Origin: Spirochaetaceae bacterium | GTDB lineage: Bacteria; Spirochaetota; Spirochaetia; Treponematales; Breznakiellaceae | Assembly (NCBI GenBank): GCA_031278575.1 | Contig: JAITKD010000176.1 | Location: 1-13,859 of the forward strand | Reading direction: 5' to 3' | DNA: 13,859 nt | Shown here: one piece after another, positions 1-6,960 of the stretch | How the letters are laid out: each line of letters opens with the position of its first letter | How positions within the stretch are numbered: position 1 is the stretch's first letter | Notes under the pieces: model-generated | Told to the model about the DNA's origin: nothing | What the model saw: the letters and a program-made list of their open reading frames with translations, nothing else | Databases searched by the model: none | Position numbers and translations under genes: made by a program

Positions 1-225
1 CCGTCCCTGGGGGTCTGACCCCGGCATCCAACCGGCAACGCTGAGGGGCCTCCCCAGAAACACCCCGGATCGGACGGGCTTAACCAGAAAAAACTGTCCC
101 CCCCGGGGCGGCGGACCAGCCCAGGCAAACTCCAGGCACCATATTTCCGGCCCGATAGGCAGATTCCGGATAAGTCGGCCGGTAACGGAACTCCTGGGGC
201 TTGGGGCATTCGTAAGTATTTTCAC
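1..225 (-). CDS. FNR-like flavoprotein reductase, N-terminal part (probable PyrK-type electron-transfer subunit), partial
   Basis: Minus-strand frame open from the left edge up to a TAG at 283-285; about 75 codons are present if the GTG at 225-223 is the start. The translation has the shape of the FAD-binding beta-barrel of ferredoxin-NADP-reductase relatives: a strand around residues 14-34 (GRLIRNLPIGPEIWCLEF), then GGQFFLVKP (42-50) and RPLSVAG (59-65). The last is the R-P-x-S flavin-binding motif, and the preceding G-Q-F is where PyrK proteins carry PGQF. PyrK passes electrons from dihydroorotate dehydrogenase B to NAD. The FAD/NAD-binding C-terminal half and the 2Fe-2S cysteines lie outside the window, so another reductase of the superfamily (for example an NfnA- or GltA-associated subunit) cannot be excluded. 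The start is uncertain: GGAGGG lies almost against the GTG, and a TTG at 252-250 is an alternative. It is divergent from the rest of the window. Confidence 0.6.
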   Translation of the reverse strand, partial: MKILTNAPSPRSSVTGRLIRNLPIGPEIWCLEFAWAGPPPRGGQFFLVKPVRSGVFLGRPLSVAGWMPGSDPQGR

Positions 226-380
226 CCCTCCAGCATACCCGGAAGGGAACAACCCCGCAAGCCATTCCCCCGCCTCGGCGGCCTACCCGCCGCTTGCGTC
301 CCCCTGCGCCGGCATAGTCCGGCGTCCGAGTTCCCGTCCCCACGCGCCCGTAGCCCGGGTGCTTTAGCCATTCGAAAAAG

Positions 381-541
381 CGGCGGGCGGAAGCGAAAGC
401 CCGCCGGGGTTGTTATTGCGGCCTACCATAAAGGTCCAAAGGGCTAACCCCATAAAAGCATAGTTAAGCACAAACCCGGCCCTGATCCCCACAAAGTTGC
501 CGTCAATCTGAACCCCGGCGGGCTTTCGCTTCCGCCCGCCG
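381..541. repeat. Perfect 31-bp inverted repeat with self-complementary arms (REP/BIME-like)
   Basis: Positions 381-411 and 511-541 are exact reverse complements over 31 bases, separated by 99 bases. The match stops at both ends (380/542 and 412/510 do not pair). Each arm can also fold on itself: CGGCGGGC at 381-388 pairs with GCCCGCCG at 399-406 around a 10-base loop. Two facing copies of a short GC-rich palindrome are typical of REP/BIME elements and small MITEs. No transposase or RAYT gene is in the window. It lies in the 414-base intergenic region between the divergent minus-strand gene and the P1 peptidase; apart from this repeat and the promoter at 578-606, no certain gene was seen in 226-639. 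Confidence 0.85.
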
Positions 542-577
542 GATACCCAAAAGCTAAAACACCCGGATACACCAAGG

Positions 578-606
578 TTGAAGCAATTACCAAATTCTGC
601 TATAGT
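578..606 (+). promoter_or_regulatory. Predicted sigma70-type promoter of the P1 peptidase-panE-amidohydrolase unit
   Basis: TTGAAG at 578-583 (4 of 6 to the -35 consensus) and TATAGT at 601-606 (5 of 6 to the -10 consensus) are separated by exactly 17 bases. Transcription would start near 613, giving a leader of about 27 bases with AAGGAT at 627-632 as ribosome site for the ATG at 640. The local sequence is more AT-rich than the flanking DNA. Predicted only. Confidence 0.6.
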
Positions 607-639
607 AAACCGGACCTTCTATATATAAGGATCAAGACC

Positions 640-1602
640 ATGCGGGAAATCAAGATCAATGAAATCACCGGGTTTAAAATCGGAAACGCCCAAAACGAGG
701 CGGGGGCCACGGGGTGTACGGTGATCCTCTGTGAAAAGGGAGCGGTAGCGGGGGTCGATGTCCGGGGCGGCGCCCCCGCTACCCGTGAAACGGAGCTGTT
801 AAACCCCGTTAATATGGCGGAGCGGATCCACGCCGTCATCTTATCCGGGGGCAGCGCCTTTGGACTGGATGCCGGCGCCGGGGTCATGGCCTTTCTTGAG
901 GAACGGAACATAGGTTTTGACGTGGGGGTCGGCATGGTTCCCCTGGTCTGCGGGGCCTCCCTTTTCGACCTCACCGTGGGGGACAGCCGGTGTTGGCCCG
1001 ACAAGGCCATGGGCTACGCGGCCTGCGAAAATGCCGGGGGTGAAGTTGCCCAGGGGAATGTGGGGGCCGGAACCGGCGCTTCCGTGGGGAAATACCTGGG
1101 GCCGGACCGGATGATGAAGTCGGGCCTGGGCGTCTATGCCGTGGCCCTGGGGGAAGTAGTATGCGGAGCCTTGGCGGCGGTTAACGCCCTGGGGGATGTC
1201 CTGGACGCGGATACCGGGAGGCCCCTGGCGGGTATTTTAAATCCCCAAAAAACCGGCCTGGACAACACGGCGGAGCTGATGTACGGCGAGATCGGAAAGA
1301 TCCGGGATCTGTTCAGGGGAAACACCACCATCGGCTGTGTGTTGACCAACGGGAAACTCACCAAGGCCCAGGCCGCCAAAGTGGCTTCCATGGCCCAGGA
1401 CGGTTATGCCCGGGTCATCCGGCCCGTCCACACCTCCGCCGACGGGGATACGATTTTTGTGATGAGTACCGGCGAAGCGGAGGTTTCCCCCGATACCCTG
1501 GGAACCCTGGCCGCGGAAGTGATGGCCCGGGCGATCAACCGGGCGGTACTGGCCGCCGCGCCGGCCTACGGCCTTAAAAGCGCCGGGGATCTGCGCCCCT
1601 AA
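640..1602 (+). CDS. P1-family aminopeptidase (DmpA/BapA-like, L-aminopeptidase/D-esterase)
   Basis: 320 residues, a normal length for bacterial P1-family (peptidase family S58) Ntn-hydrolases. Such proteins cut themselves into alpha and beta chains, and the new N-terminal Ser/Thr is the nucleophile. Visible family motifs: VRGGAPATRETELL (41-54), ILSGGSAFGLDAGAGVMAFL (67-86), LFDLTVGD (108-115), MGYAACENA (124-132), the processing site GNTTIGCV (227-234; Thr229 is the likely nucleophile) and HTSADGDTIF (264-273). No signal peptide, so cytoplasmic. Known members release N-terminal D-, L- or beta-amino acids, some of them beta-alanine; the specificity here cannot be read from sequence. The start is set by AAGGAT 7 bases upstream. 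It heads a run with panE 18 bases downstream, which suggests a link to pantothenate supply. Confidence 0.9.
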   Translation: MREIKINEITGFKIGNAQNEAGATGCTVILCEKGAVAGVDVRGGAPATRETELLNPVNMAERIHAVILSGGSAFGLDAGAGVMAFLEERNIGFDVGVGMVPLVCGASLFDLTVGDSRCWPDKAMGYAACENAGGEVAQGNVGAGTGASVGKYLGPDRMMKSGLGVYAVALGEVVCGALAAVNALGDVLDADTGRPLAGILNPQKTGLDNTAELMYGEIGKIRDLFRGNTTIGCVLTNGKLTKAQAAKVASMAQDGYARVIRPVHTSADGDTIFVMSTGEAEVSPDTLGTLAAEVMARAINRAVLAAAPAYGLKSAGDLRP

Positions 1603-1620
1603 CCGGGGAGGGAGGCAGCG

Positions 1621-2568
1621 ATGAAGATCGTGATTATCGGCGCCGGCGCCATGGGGTCCCTCTACGGGGCAAAGCTGTCCGCGGTTACGGATACCCCGGT
1701 GTGCCTGCTGGACGTGTGGCAGGACCAGGTGAAGGAGATCAACGCCCGGGGCCTTACGGTGGAGGATGTTTCTTCCCCGGAACCTCGGGTGTACCGGAAC
1801 CTCCGGGCCTTTCAGGACCCCGCCGGGATAGGCCCGGCGGATCTGGTTATCATTTTTGTCAAATCCACCCTGACCGCCCAGGCGGTCAGGACCGGCCGGG
1901 CCGTTTTTGGGGAAAACACCCCGGCCCTGACCCTGCAGAACGGCCTGGGGAACATCGAGGGCATCGCCGAAACCCTGCCCCGGACAAGCATCATCGCCGG
2001 TACCACCGCCCAGGGGGCCACCCTCCTGGGGCCGGGGCGGATCCGCCACGCCGGAAAGGGGAAAACCGTGATCGGCGAACTCGACGGCAGTATCAGCCCC
2101 CGGCTCAAGGCCGCGGCGGACCTTTTTAACCGGGCCGGCCTGGAAACGGAAATTTCCGCCAACGTGGAGGGGCTTATCTGGGATAAGCTCCTGGTAAACG
2201 TGGGGATCAACGCCCTCACGGCCGTCACCAGGCTGCGGAACGGGGGCCTCCTGGCCCATGAGGAATTGGCGGAACTTTTGGCCGCGGCGGTAACCGAGGG
2301 GGTCCGGGTTGCCGGGGCCAAGGGGATAAAACTCAATGTTCCCGATCCCGTAGCCCATACCCGGGAGGTATGCGCCGCCACCGGGGAAAACCAGTCCTCC
2401 ATGCTGCAGGACATCCTGAAGGGCCGGCCCACGGAAATCGACATGATCAACGGCGCCATCCTGCGGGAAGGGGCCGCTTGGGGAATCGCCGCTCCGGTCA
2501 ACGGGGTTTTGACCAAACTGGTCAAGTTTTTTGAAAAGACCGGCGCCGGGGAACGGGGACCGGCATAA
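1621..2568 (+). CDS. panE: 2-dehydropantoate 2-reductase (ketopantoate reductase)
   Basis: 315 residues, typical for the ApbA/PanE family, which reduces ketopantoate to pantoate with NADPH in pantothenate/CoA synthesis. The N-terminal Rossmann motif is GAGAMG (7-12). Further family marks are FVKS (79-82, Lys81 at the position of E. coli Lys72), LQNGLGN (105-111), WDKLLVNVGINALTA (187-201, with the likely catalytic Lys189) and SSMLQDILKGRPTEIDMING (259-278, Glu272 at the substrate-binding Glu position). Alignment to E. coli numbering is from memory. GGGAGGGAGG stands just before the ATG. It is 18 bases after the P1 peptidase and 16 bases before the amidohydrolase, so one transcript is likely; panB follows further down. 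Some family members reduce other 2-oxo acids, but the nearby panB supports the pantoate role. Confidence 0.92.
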   Translation: MKIVIIGAGAMGSLYGAKLSAVTDTPVCLLDVWQDQVKEINARGLTVEDVSSPEPRVYRNLRAFQDPAGIGPADLVIIFVKSTLTAQAVRTGRAVFGENTPALTLQNGLGNIEGIAETLPRTSIIAGTTAQGATLLGPGRIRHAGKGKTVIGELDGSISPRLKAAADLFNRAGLETEISANVEGLIWDKLLVNVGINALTAVTRLRNGGLLAHEELAELLAAAVTEGVRVAGAKGIKLNVPDPVAHTREVCAATGENQSSMLQDILKGRPTEIDMINGAILREGAAWGIAAPVNGVLTKLVKFFEKTGAGERGPA

Positions 2569-2584
2569 AAAGGGAGAAAATAAA

Positions 2585-4222
2585 ATGGGCGGTTACGCGG
2601 ACATGGTTTTTAAAAACGGCGCGGTCATTACCGTGGATGCCGCGGACCGGGTGGTAGAGGCCGCCGGGGTCAAGGGGAACCGCATCGTTTTTGTTGGCCC
2701 GGATACGGAAGCGGAGGCCCTGATCGGCCCGGACACCAAGGTCTTTGATCTGGCCGGCCGGGCCCTGCTCCCGGGGTTTATCGACTCCCATTTTCATCCC
2801 ATATTGACGGGCCTTTTTGGGGACGACGAGGACGCGGCCATTATCTTTACGGGGCAGCGGAACTGTAAGTCCATTGAGGATATTTTGAATTTGGTCCGGA
2901 AAGCCGCGGCCAGGCGGAAACCCGGCCGGTGGATATCCATGATGGGCTATGACCAGAACAAGGTGGCGGAAAAACGCCATGTTACCCGGGAAGAACTGGA
3001 CCGGGCGGCGCCCCATAACCCGGTTCAATGTATGCGCGGCTGCGGCCATGTTTCGGTGTACAACACCCCGGCCCTGGCTTCCATTGGGGTGGAAACCGCC
3101 GCGGACGCCGCCAAATACCCCCCCAACGAGATCGTCCGGGAGGGGGATCGGCTTACCGGCATCGTCAAGGACCATACCCACTTTTTAATCTGGAGCCGGG
3201 TGGACTATTCCGAGGAACAGCAGATTGCGGCCCTGGAACGTTCCAATGACCTGCTTCTGCGAAACGGCATCACCTCCATCCACGATCCCGGGGAGTGCGG
3301 CAAAACCTCTTACAAGCTCATGTCCCGGTATTGCGCCCGGCGGAAGTTTAAGCCCCGGACCTATATGATGCTCCACAGCATCTACGGCAAACCCTTTTCC
3401 CTGGCCGAGGTGGATCATTTCCTGGCCCTGGGGCTGGAAAGCGGTATCGGGGACGACTACTTTAGGCTGGGGACCTGCAAATTTATGCTGGACGGCGGTA
3501 CCAGCGGCCCCTCCTGCGCCACCCGGGAGCCCTATTCCCACGATCCGGACCTGCCGGGGATCCTGGGCTGGGAACGGGAGGAGACCGCCGCCTATATCGC
3601 CAAAATCAACGAGGCGGGCTGCCAATGCAGCGCCCATGCCGTGGGGGACCTGGCGGTGGAATTTATGGTGGAGGGTTACGAACGGGCCTTCCAAAAGACG
3701 CCCCGGCCGGAAGCCCGGCACCGGATCGAACACTGTACCCTGACGGACCAGGACCTGATCCGCCGCATGGCCCGGATGAACATCTGCCCCAGCTGCAACC
3801 CCGGATTTATCACGGTAAACGGCCGTAATTATACCGCCTATTACGGCCCCCGGATGAAGTATTTTACCGCCCTGCGGAGCATGATCGATGCCGGCATCCG
3901 GGTTTCCATCTCCAGCGACGCCCCCTCGGGTCCGGTGGAGCCCGCGGCCCTCCTGGACGGCTGCGTCAACCGTATCGACCGGGTTACCGGGGAGGCCGTG
4001 GACCGGACCCAGGCCGTTACGATCCGGGAGGCCCTCCGGCTCTACACCTACAACGGCGCCTACGGCAGCTACGAGGAAGACCGGAAGGGCAGCATCGAAG
4101 TGGGGAAGCTCGCGGACCTCACGGTGCTTTCGGCGGATGTTTTATCCCTTCCGCCGGAGCGGATCCCCGAACTGCGGGTGGATCTTACCGTGATCGACGG
4201 GGTGATAGAATTTGAACGATAG
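2585..4222 (+). CDS. Amidohydrolase, YtcJ-like (Amidohydro_3 family)
   Basis: 545 residues, usual for the YtcJ-type branch of the amidohydrolase superfamily, metal-dependent hydrolases of C-N bonds. An N-terminal beta-sandwich strand (YADMVFKNGAVITVD) leads into the metal motif PGFIDSHFHP (63-72; His69 and His71). Later come CKFMLDGGTSG (298-308; Lys299 at the place of the bridging lysine), SAHAVGD (349-355; His351), HRIEHC (379-384; His383), SISSDAPSGP (441-450; Asp445) and the closing GSIEVGKLADLTVL. All expected metal ligands are present. The frame is open back to an ATG at 2531 inside panE, but ATG 2585 is preferred because AGGGAG lies 8 bases before it and family similarity begins there. 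No signal peptide. Substrate unknown; its position between panE and panB hints at hydrolysis of an amide or ureide related to that pathway. Confidence 0.88.
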   Translation: MGGYADMVFKNGAVITVDAADRVVEAAGVKGNRIVFVGPDTEAEALIGPDTKVFDLAGRALLPGFIDSHFHPILTGLFGDDEDAAIIFTGQRNCKSIEDILNLVRKAAARRKPGRWISMMGYDQNKVAEKRHVTREELDRAAPHNPVQCMRGCGHVSVYNTPALASIGVETAADAAKYPPNEIVREGDRLTGIVKDHTHFLIWSRVDYSEEQQIAALERSNDLLLRNGITSIHDPGECGKTSYKLMSRYCARRKFKPRTYMMLHSIYGKPFSLAEVDHFLALGLESGIGDDYFRLGTCKFMLDGGTSGPSCATREPYSHDPDLPGILGWEREETAAYIAKINEAGCQCSAHAVGDLAVEFMVEGYERAFQKTPRPEARHRIEHCTLTDQDLIRRMARMNICPSCNPGFITVNGRNYTAYYGPRMKYFTALRSMIDAGIRVSISSDAPSGPVEPAALLDGCVNRIDRVTGEAVDRTQAVTIREALRLYTYNGAYGSYEEDRKGSIEVGKLADLTVLSADVLSLPPERIPELRVDLTVIDGVIEFER

Positions 4223-4226
4223 GGGA

Positions 4227-4444
4227 GGGGCGGAACCCCCGGTCAACCAGTTACGGATATGAACAGTGAAAAAAAGGAGTGGGGGTAGCGGAAAACCCGC
4301 CCAAGCCCGCGTGCGGGCGGCGCGGGGTTGAAGCGAGGGGGAGCCGCGTCAAAAACGGCTCGTCATGGGCAAAAGGGGTGCATCCGATGACATCCCCGGC
4401 GCTCCCCCTTTTTAACTGGTTGACCCCGGGGCGGAACCCCCGGT
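4227..4444. repeat. Palindromic intergenic element with 13-bp terminal inverted repeats and flanking 17-bp direct repeats
   Basis: GGTCAACCAGTTA at 4241-4253 is the exact inverse of TAACTGGTTGACC at 4413-4425. A 17-base direct repeat, GGGGCGGAACCCCCGGT, stands at 4227-4243 and again at 4428-4444, touching or overlapping the inverted ends. Inside are further stems: AGGGGGAGC 4336-4344 with GCTCCCCCT 4401-4409, GAGCCG 4341-4346 with CGGCTC 4356-4361, and GCCCG 4305-4309 with CGGGC 4314-4318. The element fills almost all of the 282-base gap between the amidohydrolase and panB. It could be a MITE with a target duplication, or a structured RNA or processing element. A 101-codon open frame (4279-4584) runs through it but overlaps panB and looks like no known family. 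Confidence 0.7.
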
Positions 4445-4504
4445 TTACGAACAAGTCCAAAAGGGGCCGGGAGGTCCCGGAAAATATAAAGAAAGGATGT
4501 CCCA

Positions 4505-5329
4505 ATGAAAAAGAAGATGACCGTGTTGGATTTCAAAAAATTCAAGGAAGAGGGGCGGAAGTTTACCTATGTAACGGCCTATGACTACACCACCGCCAGT
4601 ATCGTGAACGACAGCGAAACCGAGGTCATCCTGGTGGGGGATTCCCTGGGGATGGTGATGCTGGGTTACGGTTCCACCACGGGGGTAACCCTGGAAGACA
4701 TGATCCACCATATCAGGCCCGTGGTCAAGGGCGCCCCGGACACCTTTGTGGTGGGGGATATGCCCTTTGGGTCCTACAATGTCAGCGTGGAGGAGGCCGT
4801 CCGCAGCGCGAACCGGATCATAAAGGAGGGGGGCCCGGACTGCGTGAAGCTGGAGGGGGGGGTGGAATTCGCCGATACCGTGGCGGCCATCACCCGGGCG
4901 GGGATCCCCGTGATGGGACATATCGGCCTGACCCCCCAGACCACGAGCCAGTTGGGGGGCTTTAAGGTCCAGGGCGGGACCCCCGCGGGGGCGGCCAAGC
5001 TCATCGCCGATGCCAAGGCCCTGGAGGAAGCCGGCGCCTTTTCCGTGGTCCTGGAATGTGTCCCCAGCGTAGTGGCCAAGGCCATCACCCAGGCCCTGAC
5101 CATCCCCGTCCTGGGCATAGGCGCGGGGCCCCATGTGGACTGTCAGGTGCTGGTACTCCAGGATATGCTGGGAATGTTCGGGGACTTCAAACCCAAGTTC
5201 GTCAAACGGTACGCGGAACTGCGCCGGGATATGGTGGAGGCCCTGAACACCTTCCACCGGGAGTCCCTGGACGGTTCCTTCCCTTCCCCGGAGTACAGCT
5301 TTAACAGTAAAGTGGAAGGGTATCCGTGA
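4505..5329 (+). CDS. panB: 3-methyl-2-oxobutanoate hydroxymethyltransferase (ketopantoate hydroxymethyltransferase)
   Basis: 274 residues, close to the 260-280 usual for PanB, which adds a one-carbon unit from methylene-tetrahydrofolate to 2-oxoisovalerate to give ketopantoate. Signature stretches: VTAYDYTTA (23-31), VGDSLGMVMLGY (44-55; Asp46 metal ligand), FVVGDMPFGSY (81-91; Asp85), CVKLEGG (113-119; Lys115, Glu117), MGHIGLTPQT (137-146), VLECVP (182-187; Glu184 the likely base) and GIGAGPHVDCQVLVLQDMLG (204-223). All active-site positions expected for the family are kept. AAAGGA lies just upstream of the ATG; a small hairpin (CCGGG 4467-4471 with CCCGG 4476-4480) sits before it. The product is the substrate of panE upstream. 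Its stop overlaps the start of the response regulator, so the two are probably co-translated. No clear separate promoter was seen. Confidence 0.96.
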   Translation: MKKKMTVLDFKKFKEEGRKFTYVTAYDYTTASIVNDSETEVILVGDSLGMVMLGYGSTTGVTLEDMIHHIRPVVKGAPDTFVVGDMPFGSYNVSVEEAVRSANRIIKEGGPDCVKLEGGVEFADTVAAITRAGIPVMGHIGLTPQTTSQLGGFKVQGGTPAGAAKLIADAKALEEAGAFSVVLECVPSVVAKAITQALTIPVLGIGAGPHVDCQVLVLQDMLGMFGDFKPKFVKRYAELRRDMVEALNTFHRESLDGSFPSPEYSFNSKVEGYP

Positions 5330-6960
5330 GCCGCTACTCCTTTGTGCTGGTGGATGACGAGCCGGAAATCCGGGAGGGTATCCGGGACGCCATCCCCTGG
5401 GAAGATCTGGGGTTCTCCTTTGCCGGGGCCTGCGCCAACGGCTTTGAGGCCCTGGAATTGGCCGAGCGGATCCGGCCCGACGTGGTGATGACCGATATCA
5501 ATATGCCGTTTATGGACGGCCTTACCCTGGCGGACCGGCTGCTTTTGGCGTTGCCCGATACCAAGGTCCTCATCATCTCCGGGTATGACGATTTTGAATA
5601 TGCCCGCAAGGCCCTGCGGCTCCAAGTTTACGATTATATTATAAAGCCTATAACCCCCGGGGAATTCAAAACCGCCCTAACCAAACTCAAACAAACCATG
5701 GATGCGGAACGGGAAAACCGGCGGGATCTGGAACATATCAAAAAACAGCTTGCCGAAACTATCCCCCTCCTGCGGGAACGGTTCCTGGCCCACCTCATCG
5801 AAGGAAAACTGGACCGGAACAGCATCCTCGAACGGCTCGCCTACTTCGATCTGCCCCTTCCCCCGGAGGGAGCCGCCTACCAGTGCCTGGTCCTGGACTT
5901 TGTCCGCCGCCGGAAAGGGGAGGATTTTCACATCGACCTCATCACCGGGCGGAATATCCTGGAGGGGTTTATCGGCTCCCTGGGGCAGGGCATAGTCTTC
6001 CAGGACGGGGGGGACCGGCTGGTGATCCTTATCTGGGGAGAAAACCGGGCCGTTGTGTACCGGGAGGGGTTAAAAGCCGCGGAATTGCTGTGGCACAAGC
6101 TCCAATCCCTGCGGTTTACGGATATCGCCATTGGGGTAGGGGAGGCGGCGGAGTCCCTGGAATCCCTGGAAACCTCCTACCATACCGCCGCCGAGGCTTT
6201 GGCCTGGGGGATGCTCCGGGAGAAGATCGGCCTGACCGCTTACCGGGAAGTGATGGGGAAGACCGAACCCACCGGGGGGAGGGCCGGTCCCGGCTGGGGC
6301 AGGGAGATCGTGTCGGCCCTTAAAATCGGCGCCGGGGAGGAGGTCCGCCGGCATATCGGGGCTATGGTGGATTATTTTAGAAAGACCCCCCTTACCATAG
6401 ACGACTACCATATAAAACTGCGCCTGGTCTTGGCCGCCCTGCTGCAAGGTATGGAAGACATGGAAATTCCCCAAAGGGAAATTTTTCCCCCTTCTTCGGA
6501 TCCCTTTGCGGATATCAAGCGGCTTAAAAGCCTGGACGAGGTCCGGGACTGGTTTTTCCTCCTGGCGGATACCATCGGTTCCTATACCAGTACCCGGCAG
6601 GAGAATTTTGCCCTGGTTAAGGTCCGGGAAGCCCTGGACTATTTGGAGGTCCATTACGATGATCCCGCCCTTTCCCTCCAGGGCTTGTGCAAAAAACTCG
6701 ACATCAGTACCAGTTATTTCAGCGCCGTCCTGAAAAAGCACCACGACAAGACCTTTGTGGAGGAACTGACCGCTATCAGGATCCGCAAGGCCATGGAACT
6801 GCTGCGGACCACGGACCTGATGACCTACGAGATTGCCGAAAAAGTAGGCTACCGGGATGCCCATTATTTTTCCTTAAGTTTCAGAAAATCCACGGGACTT
6901 ACCGCTACGGAATACCGGAACGCCAACGCCGGTTCCAGGATCGTCCATGTCCGTCCGTAA
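5326..6960 (+). CDS. Response regulator, REC plus AraC-type DNA-binding domain (YesN family)
   Basis: 544 residues. Residues 1-120 form a CheY-like receiver: acidic pair Asp10-Asp11, phospho-acceptor Asp57 in VVMTDINMPFMDG, Ser85 in IISGYDDF and Lys107 in YIIKP. A long middle part (about 125-425) has no motif that I recognise, as in other YesN proteins. The C-terminus (about 430-532) is an AraC/XylS domain with two helix-turn-helices (about 451-471 and 500-521); GYRDAHYFSLSFRKSTGLTATEYR (508-531) is the classic second half. The start is GTG at 5326 in a GTGA overlap with the panB stop, with GGAAGGG at 5314-5320 as ribosome site. It overlaps the kinase by 14 bases. The expected role is a transcription activator of the downstream mgl genes, phosphorylated by the adjacent kinase; the target is inferred from position only. 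Confidence 0.93.
   Translation: MSRYSFVLVDDEPEIREGIRDAIPWEDLGFSFAGACANGFEALELAERIRPDVVMTDINMPFMDGLTLADRLLLALPDTKVLIISGYDDFEYARKALRLQVYDYIIKPITPGEFKTALTKLKQTMDAERENRRDLEHIKKQLAETIPLLRERFLAHLIEGKLDRNSILERLAYFDLPLPPEGAAYQCLVLDFVRRRKGEDFHIDLITGRNILEGFIGSLGQGIVFQDGGDRLVILIWGENRAVVYREGLKAAELLWHKLQSLRFTDIAIGVGEAAESLESLETSYHTAAEALAWGMLREKIGLTAYREVMGKTEPTGGRAGPGWGREIVSALKIGAGEEVRRHIGAMVDYFRKTPLTIDDYHIKLRLVLAALLQGMEDMEIPQREIFPPSSDPFADIKRLKSLDEVRDWFFLLADTIGSYTSTRQENFALVKVREALDYLEVHYDDPALSLQGLCKKLDISTSYFSAVLKKHHDKTFVEELTAIRIRKAMELLRTTDLMTYEIAEKVGYRDAHYFSLSFRKSTGLTATEYRNANAGSRIVHVRP

Noticed and set aside
80..343. 87-codon open frame on the minus strand
   Set aside because: It overlaps the reductase-like frame in another phase, is rich in Gly/Arg typical of non-coding GC-rich DNA, and resembles no family that I know.
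1237..2358. 373-codon minus-strand open frame opposite the P1 peptidase and panE
   Set aside because: It crosses two well-supported plus-strand genes and has the Gly/Pro/His-rich composition of an antisense shadow.
2531..2584. Upstream ATG for the amidohydrolase inside panE
   Set aside because: It lacks a good ribosome site, and the 18 extra residues are basic and unlike the family; the ATG at 2585 has AGGGAG at proper distance.
4279..4584. 101-codon plus-strand open frame in the gap before panB
   Set aside because: It runs through the palindromic element, overlaps the start of panB in another frame and has no recognisable domain; better explained as repeat sequence.
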